From Pseudomonas sp. ICMP 561 (GTDB taxonomy: Bacteria; Pseudomonadota; Gammaproteobacteria; Pseudomonadales; Pseudomonadaceae): DNA of 64,000 bases. The notes beneath the pieces were generated by a model. It was not told the origin of the DNA. It saw nothing but the letters and a program-made list of their open reading frames with translations, and did not search any database. The first letter of the stretch is position 1. Every line of letters begins with the position of its first letter. Positions 1 to 9,588 of the stretch are shown piece by piece. Made by a program: the position numbers and the translations under genes. The DNA is taken from positions 186,001 through 250,000 of the forward strand of contig NZ_LKBT01000067.1 in the NCBI RefSeq assembly GCF_002699985.1, written 5' to 3'.

Positions 1-402
1 ACCACTTCATTGATCGCGGCCCTGCGTGGCGAGCGTGACATCGCCGTGGGCAACGTGATTGGCAGCAACCTGTTCAATCTGCTGGGCGTATTGGGCATCA
101 CCGCGTTGATCGCACCAGCCCCACTGTCTGTTTCACCCAATGCGCTGGATTTTGACTTACCGGTGATGCTCGGGGTAGCGGCGCTGTGCATGCCGTTGTT
201 CTACTCAGGCTACCGGATCACCCGGATTGAAGGGCTAATGCTGCTGGCGCTGTATCTGGCTTATGGGTTGCACATTGTGTCGTTCACCACCGGCATGCCG
301 CTCGCCGATAAACTTGAGCGACTGATGGTGCAATTTGTTCTGCCGGTGTTCGCGGTGATGATTACCTTCAGCACCATCCGGGCATGGCGACGCCAGCACT
401 AG
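1..402 (+). CDS. Calcium/sodium antiporter, C-terminal part (5' end outside window)
   Basis: The reading frame is open from base 1, so this is the last ~133 residues of a longer protein. The first residues contain the second alpha-repeat signature of the CaCA cation/Ca2+ exchanger family (GNVIGSNLFNLLGVLG preceded by T-S-L-I-A-A-L-R-G-E). Three further hydrophobic helices follow, and the protein ends in a short basic tail (RAWRRQH). Members of this inner-membrane family (YrbG type) exchange Ca2+ for Na+ or H+. Its stop codon overlaps the stop of the convergent AEC transporter gene by about 4 bases. The family is clear; the ion specificity is not visible from this fragment. Confidence 0.85.
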   Translation, partial: TTSLIAALRGERDIAVGNVIGSNLFNLLGVLGITALIAPAPLSVSPNALDFDLPVMLGVAALCMPLFYSGYRITRIEGLMLLALYLAYGLHIVSFTTGMPLADKLERLMVQFVLPVFAVMITFSTIRAWRRQH

Positions 403-1340
403 ATCCAGCCGCCCCATTGCAGGATAAAAATCCCGATATTGGTGGTCACTGCGGCCGCCAGCGTTGTGATCACGATGATCGCTGCCGCCAGCACGTGATT
501 GCCATTGGCCGCCCGGGCCATGACATAGCTGGACGCAGCGGTCGGGCTGGCGAAGTACAGGAACAGAATCCCCAGCTCCGGACCGCGGAACCCACACAGC
601 CAGGCTGCCAGCGTAGACAGCACCGGCAAAGTGACCATCTTCATAAAGCTGGCACTGACAGCCAGCTTGCCACTCTGATGCAGCGAACTCAGCGATAACG
701 TGCCGCCGATACAGATCAGCGCCAGTGGCAGGGTCATTTGCGCAAGGTAATTGCCCGACGTCTCGATCCAGTGCGGCAAGCCAATCTTGAAGTAGGCAAA
801 CGGCGAGGCAAGCATGATGCTGATGATCAGCGGGTTGCCCAGCACGCTTTTGAACAGGCTCCACGGATCGGATTTGATTACCGGGCTGTACACCGCAAGC
901 ACGATGGTCGAAAGCGCGTTATAGAACAGAATGACCAGGGCGGCGAGAATCGCCCCCAGAGAGATACCGTAATCGCCGTACATGCTGGCGGCCAGCGCCA
1001 GGCCGATCACGCCGTTATTACCACGAAAGGCGCCCTGAACAAAAACGCCACGGTCTGCCAGCGGCACGCGCCAGATGGCCCAGGCCCACGCAAAGGCGAA
1101 ACCGGCCAGGGTGATGATGGTGAAAAAAATCAGCAGCGAGGGCTGCAACGCTTCACGCAGATTTGCGTGGATGATGCCGAGAAACAACAGCGCGGGCATG
1201 GTCACGTTAAACACCAGACTCGACGCAGTCATGATGAAATTGTCGTCAATCCAGTTGATGCGCTTGAGCAGCACACCCAGAAACAGCATGGCGAAAACCG
1301 GCGCGGTGATGGCCAGGGTCTGATAGAAAATGTCCAGCAT
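399..1340 (-). CDS. AEC (auxin efflux carrier) family transporter
   Basis: This 313-residue protein is almost entirely hydrophobic, with about ten predicted membrane segments in two halves. It has the AEC family layout: an N-terminal 'FAMLFLGVLLKRI' helix, a mid-protein 'FRGNNGVIGLALAASMYG' segment and a C-terminal 'ASPTAASSYVMA' helix. Family members are secondary carriers of small organic acids such as malate or malonate; the substrate here cannot be read from the sequence. The gene stands alone, convergent with the Ca2+ antiporter and separated from phoD by a REP pair. Confidence 0.85.
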   Translation of the reverse strand: MLDIFYQTLAITAPVFAMLFLGVLLKRINWIDDNFIMTASSLVFNVTMPALLFLGIIHANLREALQPSLLIFFTIITLAGFAFAWAWAIWRVPLADRGVFVQGAFRGNNGVIGLALAASMYGDYGISLGAILAALVILFYNALSTIVLAVYSPVIKSDPWSLFKSVLGNPLIISIMLASPFAYFKIGLPHWIETSGNYLAQMTLPLALICIGGTLSLSSLHQSGKLAVSASFMKMVTLPVLSTLAAWLCGFRGPELGILFLYFASPTAASSYVMARAANGNHVLAAAIIVITTLAAAVTTNIGIFILQWGGWI

Positions 1341-1453
1341 CGTCGAACCCTGCCCCGTCGTTAGGTGGCTAATGATAAGCCAGCATAGACGAGAACGTTA
1401 CAGAGAATTTCGGAAGGCCTCTGACAGCCCGCCTACGGGATCCCCACAATCCC

Positions 1454-1543
1454 GTAGGACTGGCTTTAGCCGGGAGGACGTCTTGACGTCCTCTAAATTC
1501 GCCCAGGCAGAAATACCGCTCTCCCGGCTAAAGCCAGTCCTAC
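1454..1543. repeat. Paired REP element (GTAGGACTGGCTTTAGCC family)
   Basis: Two inverted copies of GTAGGACTGGCTTTAGCCGG face each other around a ~45-bp spacer. The same family recurs at 13043-13128 and 50908-50997. It lies in the gap between the AEC transporter promoter side and the 3' end of phoD. Confidence 0.85.
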
Positions 1544-1603
1544 AACATCAAGAGCGGAGCCAGATTCCGGGCAGTGTCTCATTCCAAATTCAGAAATGCG
1601 CCT

Positions 1604-3166
1604 CTAAGCATCCCGCGCGGGCACCAGTTTTTTCTCGAACACCGACACCCCGTCCAGATCCCGCAAGGTCACGGTCATCTCCGAGCTTTGGCCGTCGATG
1701 TTCACTTCACCAAAAAACTGGAAACCGGCAAATGGTGAGGTATTTTGCGCAGGCGGGGCCTTTTGGAAAACCAGTTCGGGGCCGAAGGTCTTGTCCAGCG
1801 CGTTAGGGCCAAAGCTGCCAGCGTTCAACGGCCCGGCAACGAATTCCCAGAACGGGTCGAAGTCCTGAAACACAGCGCGATCCGGTTGGTAGTGATGCGC
1901 CGCGCAGTAATGCACATCGGCGGTCAGCCATACGCAGTCGCGGATTTTCTGCGCGCGCAGATAGGTCAACAACTCGGCGACCTCCAGCTCGCGTCCAGCC
2001 GCAGGGCCGTCCTGCCCGTTGGCGATGGCCTCCCAGCGCGCGACGCCAGGGCTGACTTCGCCATCCGGTACACCCAGACCAATCGGCATATCGGCTGCGA
2101 TAACTTTCCATTGTGCGGTGGAGTTCTTGAGCCCGCTTTTCAGCCAGTCCAGCTGCGTACGCCCCAGAAAAGCCGTGGTAGGTCCCGGTTTATTCGCCAG
2201 GTTTGAATCGTTGCCGTCCCGATAACTGCGCATGTCCAGCACGAACACATCCAGCATCGGCCCGTAACTCATCTTGCGATAGATGCGTCCGCCGTTATCC
2301 GCTTCCTGCAAACGCATGGGCGCATATTCCAGAAACGCCTGTCGGCCACGGGAAGCCAGCAACTGGATGTCCTTGACCTTGTAGCGATCATCCAGCTGTT
2401 TGCTCGACGACCAGTTATTGGTCACTTCGTGGTCGTCCCATTGCCAGATTTGCGGCACCTCCGCATTGAAGCGGCGCAGGTTCTCATCCATCAGGTTATA
2501 GCGATAAGCACCGCGATACTCGTCGAGTGTTTCCGCGACCTTGCTCTTGGCTTCGGTGGTGAGGTTGCGCCAGATGCGCCCGTCTTCCGCGACGATCTGC
2601 GCCGGAACCGGGCCGTCGGCATAGATGGTGTCGCCGCTGTGGATAAAGAAATCCGGCAGACGCAGACGCATGGCTTCATAGATACGCATGCCGCCTATGT
2701 CCGGGTTGATGCCGAAACCCTGGCCGACCGTGTCGCCGCTCCAGACAAACCTCAGGTCCCGACGCTGTTGCGGGACGCTGCGCAGATGGCCGAACCAGGG
2801 TTCACTGGTCACGCCTGATTGCGCATCTTCAAACATTACCCGGTAGAAAATCGCCTGATCGGTCGGCAAACCGCTCAGCTCGACTCGCGCGGTGAAATCG
2901 GTGCGTTGGTCAGCGAGGGCTGAGACCGCACGACGCGGGTTGGTGAACATGCTGCGGGTGTCCCATTCCACGACCATGCGCGACGGGCGATCACTGCGAC
3001 TCCAGACCATCGCCCGATCACCCAACACGTCACCGGACTGCACCCCGTCGGTGATTTTCGGCCGGTCCTGAATCGAAGCGATAACGGCTGGAGCCAGACC
3101 GGGCAAAAGCAAACCTGCGCCAGCTGCCTGAATGATGCGGCGACGTGTCGGGTCGAACTGAGTCAT
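1604..3166 (-). CDS. phoD: Alkaline phosphatase D, Tat-exported
   Basis: This 520-residue PhoD-family metallophosphoesterase hydrolyses phosphate mono- or diesters outside the cytoplasm. The N-terminus carries a twin-arginine signal (TRRRIIQAAGAG followed by a hydrophobic stretch ending near AVIAS), so export by the Tat pathway is expected. Metal-binding motifs of the family are present in order: SGDT near residue 143, HSGDTIYADGP near 176, WDDHEVTNNW near 240 and LTADVHYCAAHHY near 420. An N-terminal beta-sandwich domain of about 120 residues precedes the catalytic domain, as is usual. AAGGGGACC lies just before the ATG as ribosome site. No Pho box was identified upstream; that gap is filled by a triplicated REP array. 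Confidence 0.93.
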   Translation of the reverse strand: MTQFDPTRRRIIQAAGAGLLLPGLAPAVIASIQDRPKITDGVQSGDVLGDRAMVWSRSDRPSRMVVEWDTRSMFTNPRRAVSALADQRTDFTARVELSGLPTDQAIFYRVMFEDAQSGVTSEPWFGHLRSVPQQRRDLRFVWSGDTVGQGFGINPDIGGMRIYEAMRLRLPDFFIHSGDTIYADGPVPAQIVAEDGRIWRNLTTEAKSKVAETLDEYRGAYRYNLMDENLRRFNAEVPQIWQWDDHEVTNNWSSSKQLDDRYKVKDIQLLASRGRQAFLEYAPMRLQEADNGGRIYRKMSYGPMLDVFVLDMRSYRDGNDSNLANKPGPTTAFLGRTQLDWLKSGLKNSTAQWKVIAADMPIGLGVPDGEVSPGVARWEAIANGQDGPAAGRELEVAELLTYLRAQKIRDCVWLTADVHYCAAHHYQPDRAVFQDFDPFWEFVAGPLNAGSFGPNALDKTFGPELVFQKAPPAQNTSPFAGFQFFGEVNIDGQSSEMTVTLRDLDGVSVFEKKLVPARDA

Positions 3167-3207
3167 GGAGGGTCCCCTTGTTGAAGGTAAAGGGGAAAGC
3201 TAGCAGT

Positions 3208-3547
3208 GCAAGATGGGGAAAATATGACAGTTGGGCCAACATTGAACCGGTAGGAGCCAACTTGTTGGCGAGAGGCGGTGTGTCTGTCAAATCGCCTCGC
3301 GAACAAGTTCGCTCCTACCAGGGACGGTGGGGGAAATATGACAGCGAGGCCAACATTGAACCGGTAGGAGCCAACTTGTTGGCGAGAGGCGGTGAGTCTG
3401 TCAAATCGCCTCGCGAACAAGTTCGCTCCTACCGGGGACGGCGGGGGAAATATGACAGCGGGGCCAACACTGAACAGGTAGGAGCCAACTTGTTGGCGAG
3501 AGGCGGTGTGTCTGTCAAATCGCCTCGCGAACAAGTTCGCTCCTACC
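3208..3547. repeat. Tandem array: three 114-bp units, each with a paired REP
   Basis: GTAGGAGCCAACTTGTTGGC starts at 3250, 3364 and 3478, an exact 114-bp period. Each unit contains an inverted REP doublet ending in GAACAAGTTCGCTCCTAC and a ~38-bp linker containing AAATATGACAG...GGCCAACA. Units differ by a few substitutions (for example the linker reads TTGGG, GCGAG or GCGGG). It occupies the whole gap between the phoD start and the fruA stop. Confidence 0.93.
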
Positions 3548-3578
3548 AGGACGTCGCATTATCAGGGCAAGGTGTAAA

Positions 3579-5309
3579 TCACGCCTGCGCTGGCGCAACC
3601 TCCATCTCAGCCACTTCCGGACGCTTGAGCAACGCGTAGGTCACGCCTGTCACCACGCTGCCCGCGACAATTGCCAGCAGATACAGCAGCGCATGATTAA
3701 TGGCATTCGGGATCAACATCACGAACAGGCCGCCATGCGGAGCCATCAGCTTGCAGCCGAAGTACATCGACAACGCACCGGTCAGCGCGCCACCGGCAAT
3801 ACTTGCCGGAATCACCCGCAGCGGATCTTTCGCAGCAAATGGAATCGCGCCTTCGGAAATGAAGCACAGCCCCAGAACAAACGCGGCCTTGCCCGCTTCC
3901 CGCTCGCTCTGGGCGAATTTATGGCGGGCGATGAAGCTGGCGATGCCCATACCAATCGGCGGAACCATGCCCGCAGCCATCGCAGCTGCCATGGGAGCGT
4001 AGCTCTGGGACGCCAGCAAACCTACCGAGAACGCATAAGACGCTTTGTTGATCGGCCCGCCCAGATCGACACACATCATCGCCCCGAGTAACACGCCCAA
4101 CAGAATGGCGTTGGTGGTGCCCATGCTGTTGAGGAACACTGTCAGGCTTTCGAGCAGCCCTGCGACAGGCCCGCCCACGGCGTAAATCATCAGCAGGCCG
4201 GTGATCAGACTGGCCAGCAACGGAATAATCAGAATCGGCTTGAGCGCCTCAACGCTGGCAGGTAAACGCACGTAGCGATTGATGGCCCAGGCGCTATAGC
4301 CCGCGATGAAACCAGCTGCAATCCCGCCAATGAAACCTGCGCCGAGGGTGCTCGCCAACAGACCACCGATCATGCCCGGGGCCAGGCCTGGACGATCGGC
4401 GATGGAGTAGGCGATGTAACCGGCCAGCAGAGGCACCATCAACGTAAAGGCAGCATCACCCACCTGTTTCAGAACTGCGGCCAGGGTGCCTGGCTCCTTG
4501 AAAGCTTCAATGCCGAAAACAAACGACAGTGCGATGAGCAAACCGCCCGCCACCACCATCGGCAGCATGTACGACACACCCGTCAGCAAGTGTTTGTAGA
4601 CGCCGGTTTTCTCCTGCTTGGCCGGTGCGGTCGATGCACTGCCAGAAGACTCCACCTGACCTTCAGCCAGCGCTTTTTTCAGCGTGGCGTCGGATTGCTT
4701 CAGGGCAATACCGGTGCCGCAGCGGTAAATACGTTTGCCCGCAAAGCGCTCGGTAGCCACTTCGATATCGGCCGCCAGCAACACCACGTCAGCATCGGCA
4801 ATCGCCTGGGCACTCAGAGGATTACGTGCGCCCACCGAGCCTTGAGTCTCAACCTGAAGCTCATAACCCAGACGTTTGGCTGCCTGCTGAATGGCCTCAG
4901 CGGCCATGAAGGTGTGCGCAACGCCCGTCGGGCATGCGGTAACCGCAACGATGCGCGGTACTTCGCCAGTCGCTGCAGGCGCTACGGCAGCAGATGCCTC
5001 GTAGACTTTGGCCTGCTCGGACGCCCGATGCAGGAAACCGTCCACGTCTTGCAGCGCGTGAGCGGGAGAGTCTTGAAAAAGACGCTTGCCCACAAAGCGG
5101 GACAGATCGACTTCACCGGTGTTGACCACCAGAATCCAGTCGGCGTCAGCAATTTCCTGAGCAGACAAAACCTGTGTCGGGTTGCGCGGATCAAAGACCT
5201 CGACGCAGGTGCTCCAGCCCATACGCTGGGCGGCGGCATCCAGCAGCCTCGCACTGAGAACGCTGCTGACCTTGCCGTTCGGGCAGGCTGTCACAATGGC
5301 TAATTTCAT
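3579..5309 (-). CDS. fruA: PTS fructose-specific EIIB'BC component
   Basis: This is the membrane permease of the fructose phosphotransferase system, which imports fructose as fructose 1-phosphate. The protein has 576 residues. It opens with a degenerate EIIB' domain (ACPNGKVSS), then a full EIIB domain whose phospho-accepting Cys lies in VTACPTGVAHT near residue 130, then an EIIC membrane domain of about eight helices. The start at MKLAIVTACPNG is chosen because AGAGAGG lies just upstream; a longer frame to 5360 lacks such a site. It is the last gene of fruB-fruK-fruA. A REP pair sits in the fruK-fruA gap and may dampen fruA relative to fruB and fruK. Confidence 0.95.
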   Translation of the reverse strand: MKLAIVTACPNGKVSSVLSARLLDAAAQRMGWSTCVEVFDPRNPTQVLSAQEIADADWILVVNTGEVDLSRFVGKRLFQDSPAHALQDVDGFLHRASEQAKVYEASAAVAPAATGEVPRIVAVTACPTGVAHTFMAAEAIQQAAKRLGYELQVETQGSVGARNPLSAQAIADADVVLLAADIEVATERFAGKRIYRCGTGIALKQSDATLKKALAEGQVESSGSASTAPAKQEKTGVYKHLLTGVSYMLPMVVAGGLLIALSFVFGIEAFKEPGTLAAVLKQVGDAAFTLMVPLLAGYIAYSIADRPGLAPGMIGGLLASTLGAGFIGGIAAGFIAGYSAWAINRYVRLPASVEALKPILIIPLLASLITGLLMIYAVGGPVAGLLESLTVFLNSMGTTNAILLGVLLGAMMCVDLGGPINKASYAFSVGLLASQSYAPMAAAMAAGMVPPIGMGIASFIARHKFAQSEREAGKAAFVLGLCFISEGAIPFAAKDPLRVIPASIAGGALTGALSMYFGCKLMAPHGGLFVMLIPNAINHALLYLLAIVAGSVVTGVTYALLKRPEVAEMEVAPAQA

Positions 5310-5363
5310 TACCTGGCCTCTCTTATTAAACAGCGCATAACCAAGTTGATTGGAATGCATTCT

Positions 5364-5433
5364 GTAGGAGCTGCCGAAGGCTGCGAAAGCGGCGTGTCTG
5401 ACACACCTGATCGCAGCCTTCGGCAGCTCCTAC
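5364..5433. repeat. Paired REP (GTAGGAGCTGCCGAAGGCTGCGA family) inside the fru operon
   Basis: Inverted copies of GTAGGAGCTGCCGAAGGCTG form an uninterrupted arm of about 22 bp around a short loop. It lies between fruK and fruA. This is the most frequent REP family of the window. Confidence 0.9.
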
Positions 5434-5458
5434 ACCGACCATGCAGTGGCCGGTTCCT

Positions 5459-6400
5459 TTATCTTTCCGCCAAAGTGCGAACGTTCACGCCGCCTTCGAG
5501 CTTTTTAAGCTGTGCATTATCAGTAATGCCAAACCCGATCTGGGTTACCGCCATGGCGGCAATTGCCGTAGCAGTGCGCAGGGTTTGCTGAGCCGGATGG
5601 CCGCTAAGCAAACCGTGCACCATGCCCGCCAGCAGCGAATCCCCGGCACCTACCGTGCTCGCGACGGTGACTTTCGGCGGCAACGACTGCAACGCGGTCT
5701 CGGCGCTGAACCAATGCACACCTTCGGAACCCTGCGAAATCACCACATGCTCAATGCCTCGGGCGCGCAGGCTGGCTGCGGCTTCGGCCTGAGCGGCGAT
5801 GGAAATGATCGGCGCGTCCAGCGCATCGGCCAGTTCTTCAGTATTGGGTTTGATCAACCACGGACCTGCCGCGAGACCGGCACGCAAGGCCAGGCCACTG
5901 CTGTCCAGGGCGACTTTCAGACCAAGATCTTTCAGACGGACCAGCAACTTGTGCAGCCATTCCGGGCTGACACCGCGCGGCAGACTGCCCGCAACCACGA
6001 CGGCATCAAACTGCGTCGCGATCTGCTCAACACGGGCATACAACGCTTGCTGTGCGTCCTCACTGACCATGGGGCCGGGGCCATTCAGGTCGGTGATGCG
6101 TCCACTCTGCTCCGCCAGCTTGATGTTGCTGCGGGTTTCCCCCGGCACGCGAACGAACTCATCGACAAAGCCGCGACGCGTAAACAACGCCTCGAACGGT
6201 TGCTGATTGTCGACGCCGAGAAAGCCAGCGACGGTTACTTGATGCCCCAGATCAGCCAACACCTGGGCAACGTTCAAACCTTTACCCGCCGCATGGCTGA
6301 GCATGGCTTCACTGCGATTGACTTGCCCGAGCTGCAACGGTCCCAACTGCACAGTCAGGTCGAGCGCGGGGTTCATGGTCAGGGTCAGTATCTTGGCCAT
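5459..6400 (-). CDS. fruK: 1-phosphofructokinase
   Basis: FruK phosphorylates fructose 1-phosphate to fructose 1,6-bisphosphate, feeding imported fructose into central metabolism. The 313-residue protein is a PfkB/ribokinase-family sugar kinase: N-terminal MNPALDLTV, the first PfkB signature around GKGLNVAQVLADLG, and the ATP/anion-hole signature STVGAGDSLLAGMVHGLL near residue 250 with its catalytic Asp. The ATG overlaps the fruB stop by one base (TAATG), so translation is probably coupled. Confidence 0.95.
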   Translation of the reverse strand: MAKILTLTMNPALDLTVQLGPLQLGQVNRSEAMLSHAAGKGLNVAQVLADLGHQVTVAGFLGVDNQQPFEALFTRRGFVDEFVRVPGETRSNIKLAEQSGRITDLNGPGPMVSEDAQQALYARVEQIATQFDAVVVAGSLPRGVSPEWLHKLLVRLKDLGLKVALDSSGLALRAGLAAGPWLIKPNTEELADALDAPIISIAAQAEAAASLRARGIEHVVISQGSEGVHWFSAETALQSLPPKVTVASTVGAGDSLLAGMVHGLLSGHPAQQTLRTATAIAAMAVTQIGFGITDNAQLKKLEGGVNVRTLAER

Positions 6401-9261
6401 TACAAAGCCTCCACAAGGGCACGCACTTCGGCGGCGCTGCCCACCGTCAGCGCGTTCTGCGCCAGTTGCTTCACCGTACTCAAATTCAATTCACGCACGC
6501 AGGCCTTTACTTCACCGATGCTGCGCGCTGAAACACTCAACTCATCCACGCCAAGGCCGACCAGCACCGGCACTGCCAACGGATCCGCCGCCAGTTCGCC
6601 GCAGATACCAACCCACTTGCCATTGGCATGGGCCGCACGCACGGTGATGTCGATCAGCTGCAACACCGCCGGGTGCAGGCCGTCAGCCTGCGCCGACAGG
6701 GTCGGGTGGCCGCGGTCGATGGCCATGGTGTATTGGGTCAGGTCGTTGGTGCCAACACTGAAGAAGTCCACTTCTTTGGCCAGCAAGGGAGCAAGCAACG
6801 CGGCCGACGGTACTTCGATCATGATGCCGATCTGCAAGTCCGCAACCGGGATTTCTTCCCGAAGACGCAGCGTCATGTCCCGCGCCTGACGCCATTCTTC
6901 AACGGTGCCGACCATCGGGAACATGATGCGCAGCGGACGATTGTCAGCAGCGCGCAACAAGGCGCGCAGCTGGCTTTCCATGACCTGCGGACGTTGCAGG
7001 GTCAGACGAATGCCGCGCACACCGAGGAACGGGTTTTCTTCTTTGTCGATGGGCCAGTAAGGCAGTGGTTTATCGCCACCGACGTCCAGCGTACGAACCA
7101 CCAACGGGCGGCCTTGCAGGTCGTCCAGGACGCGGCGGTATTCAGCTTCCTGAGTGGCCTCGTCCGGTGCCTGCGAGTGAGCCATGAACAGCAACTCGGT
7201 GCGCAACAGCCCGATGCCTTCCGCACCCTGCTCTACCGCAGCCGGTGTACCGGCGCTGTCGCCAATGTTGGCGAACACTTCAACCGCGTGACCGTCGACA
7301 GTCAGTGCAGGCTCCATGCGTTTGGCGGCAGCAGCCTGCAGACGTTGTTCGCGGTTGTCGCGGTCTTCAGCGGCGCGCTGCAGCGTCTCGGCATCTGGCG
7401 CGACAGTCAGACGACCTTTCTGGCCGTCGAGCAATAGCACCGTTCCAGGCTTGAGCAACAGCACGCCATCACCGGCACCTACCAGCGCAGGGATGCCCAA
7501 GGCACGGGCCACAATCGCGCTGTGCGCCGTGGCACCGCCACGCGCAGTCAGGATGCCAGCCACTTGAGCGGGATCCAGTCGCGCCACATCAGAGGGCCCG
7601 ACTTCGTCCATCACCAGAATGTAGGGTTCGTCCGGGGCAGCGACGTTTTCGATACCGCAAATCTGTGCCAGTACGCGACGGCCAACGTCGCGCAAATCCG
7701 CTGCCCGCTCAGCCAGAAGCACGTCCTGCAGTTGTTCTTGCTGACGCGCCGCGCTGTCGATCACATTGTCCCAAGCCGCCGCAGCGCTCTCGCCCTGTTT
7801 AAGGCGCAAAATGACTTCGTTGATCAACTCAGGGTCATCGAGCATTTCGACGTGGGTAATGAAAATCTCGCGAATCGCCTTGGCCTTGCTGCGTTCAATA
7901 AGACCCTGAATGTCCTGACGCACTTCGGTCAGGGCTTTTTCCAGACGCTCGCGCTCAATGGCCGCCGACTCGCCCTGCAGCGGGTAATCAAAAGCTTGCA
8001 GCACCTGAATATGTGCTGGGCCGATGGCGATGCCCGGCGATGCCGGGACCGCAGTGATCTGAGCACCATCCAGCGGCGCTGGCGTTTCCGGAGCAACGAC
8101 TGCGGCAACGGGTGTCGGCGAAGTTGCGGTCGGTAGCGGTTCGACTTCTTCGCCCAGACCTTGCTCGACGGCAGCCAGCAAAGCAGGCAGCGCATCGGCG
8201 GCGACACTCGGCTCGGCAATGAACTCCAGCACCTGGCCACGGCGAGCGCCCAGGCTCAGCAGCTTGCTCAAGCTTTTGGCGGAGACCGCACTCTCGCCGG
8301 TGTCCAGCACACGAACGCGAATATCGCCTTCAAACTCCTTGGCCAGTTGCGCAAGCATCTTCGCCGGACGCGCATGCAAGCCATGGGCGTTAGCCAGCGT
8401 CACGTGTTGTGTTGGCCATTCAGCGGGCACTTCGCCGCCCAATGCTTCAAGCACCGCACGGTTGCTGGTGGCCTGGCCCAGTTCGTGGCCTCGACCTTCA
8501 ATCAGCAGGGAGCACAAACGCTCAAGCAACGTCTGGTGCGCTTCGCCCAGACTGGCGAGGCAGAACAACCCGGTGAGCGGCTGACCAAGATAACGAATCG
8601 GTTTGTCCGGCGTGACGAACGCCAGGCCTGGGCGTTTGACGGTCTGTTCGCTGTGCAACCACCACAGGCCATCACCCAGAGACAAGGCTTCAACCTGCTG
8701 GAGCACGGCAGCGAAGCCGTTATCGACGCAATCGGCCTTACGTAGCAAACGAGCACCACGCCAGACCAGTTCCTCGAAATCGTCCGCGGTAACCCCAAGG
8801 CTGATCAACTGGCTATCAAGGGCCAGCTCTTGCGGCGCGCCTTGCAACAGTTTGAGCAGCGCTTCAGGGCTCTCGGCCAGACGCAGGGCTTCGCCAATAT
8901 CGTTTTCGCCAAGGGCACGCGTCAGGAGTTGCAAGAGGCGTAAATGCTCGTCGGATTTGGCAGCGATACCAATGGCCAGATAGACCATGTGGCCGTCGCC
9001 CCAATCCACGCCCTCGGGAAACTGCATCAGGCGCACGCCGGTGGAAAAGACCTGATCGCGGGTTTCGGGGGTTCCGTGGGGGATTGCGATGCCCTGACCG
9101 AGGAAGGTCGAACCTTGTTTCTCGCGGTTCTGCAAACCGGTCAGGTAGCCGTCGGCAACCAGGCCATCGGCAACCAGAAGGTCAGCAAGCAGTTGCAAAG
9201 CGGCGGGTTTATCCGCGGCCGTCTGGGCCATGGATATTTGCTCAACAGTGAGCTCGAGCAT
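6400..9261 (-). CDS. fruB: PTS fructose multiphosphoryl transfer protein (EIIA-HPr-EI)
   Basis: This 953-residue fusion supplies the whole soluble phosphorelay for fructose uptake, as known in Pseudomonas, where fructose is the main PTS sugar. Domains in order: EIIA-Fru at about 1-145 with active His in GIAIPHGTPET; HPr at about 285-370 with active His in NAHGLHARPAKM; enzyme I at about 400-953 with the phospho-His region GGATAHSAIVARALGIPALVG and the PEP-binding C-terminal barrel (LFMAHSQAP, SVGTNDLTQYT, GICGELAADP). It is first in the operon and divergent from fruR. A FruR operator lies in between, consistent with repression relieved by fructose 1-phosphate. Confidence 0.96.
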   Translation of the reverse strand: MLELTVEQISMAQTAADKPAALQLLADLLVADGLVADGYLTGLQNREKQGSTFLGQGIAIPHGTPETRDQVFSTGVRLMQFPEGVDWGDGHMVYLAIGIAAKSDEHLRLLQLLTRALGENDIGEALRLAESPEALLKLLQGAPQELALDSQLISLGVTADDFEELVWRGARLLRKADCVDNGFAAVLQQVEALSLGDGLWWLHSEQTVKRPGLAFVTPDKPIRYLGQPLTGLFCLASLGEAHQTLLERLCSLLIEGRGHELGQATSNRAVLEALGGEVPAEWPTQHVTLANAHGLHARPAKMLAQLAKEFEGDIRVRVLDTGESAVSAKSLSKLLSLGARRGQVLEFIAEPSVAADALPALLAAVEQGLGEEVEPLPTATSPTPVAAVVAPETPAPLDGAQITAVPASPGIAIGPAHIQVLQAFDYPLQGESAAIERERLEKALTEVRQDIQGLIERSKAKAIREIFITHVEMLDDPELINEVILRLKQGESAAAAWDNVIDSAARQQEQLQDVLLAERAADLRDVGRRVLAQICGIENVAAPDEPYILVMDEVGPSDVARLDPAQVAGILTARGGATAHSAIVARALGIPALVGAGDGVLLLKPGTVLLLDGQKGRLTVAPDAETLQRAAEDRDNREQRLQAAAAKRMEPALTVDGHAVEVFANIGDSAGTPAAVEQGAEGIGLLRTELLFMAHSQAPDEATQEAEYRRVLDDLQGRPLVVRTLDVGGDKPLPYWPIDKEENPFLGVRGIRLTLQRPQVMESQLRALLRAADNRPLRIMFPMVGTVEEWRQARDMTLRLREEIPVADLQIGIMIEVPSAALLAPLLAKEVDFFSVGTNDLTQYTMAIDRGHPTLSAQADGLHPAVLQLIDITVRAAHANGKWVGICGELAADPLAVPVLVGLGVDELSVSARSIGEVKACVRELNLSTVKQLAQNALTVGSAAEVRALVEAL

Positions 9262-9588
9262 GCCTGTCTCCTGTACAGCGCGGGCACGCGCCTGATTCTT
9301 GTTTTAAGGACGATCACGGTTTGATCGACAGCTTAGGTGATGAAACAGATAAACGATCAAAGGTATGCCTATGACAACAGCAACGAAAAAAGTTGCTGAA
9401 ACGTTTAATCTAAGTTGCCGCACGTTACTCGATTATCTCTGCAGGTTGAAGAGCACGAGGTCCAATGTAGCCCGGCTAACGCAAATAAACCTGAGAACAT
9501 TGAGGGTGGACGATGGTCTGCTGTGCAGATCGGCCGCTTTCGGTGAGAATCTTCTCTGATGAGGCATCCATAACAAAAGGAATCACGA
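9262..9588. promoter_or_regulatory. Divergent fruB-fruR control region
   Basis: This 327-bp gap carries both divergent promoters. Apart from the 12-bp operator, only weaker AAACGATC-type half sites are visible (for example near 9352). I do not see a small gene with a credible ribosome site. Confidence 0.6.
9397..9408. promoter_or_regulatory. FruR/Cra operator
   Basis: TGAAACGTTTAA lies between divergent fruB and fruR. Its reverse complement, TTAAACGTTTCA, is the operator I recall for P. putida FruR (Cra) in its fruB promoter. Position, palindromic core AAACGTTT and context all support it. It should control fruBKA and perhaps fruR itself. Confidence 0.85.
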
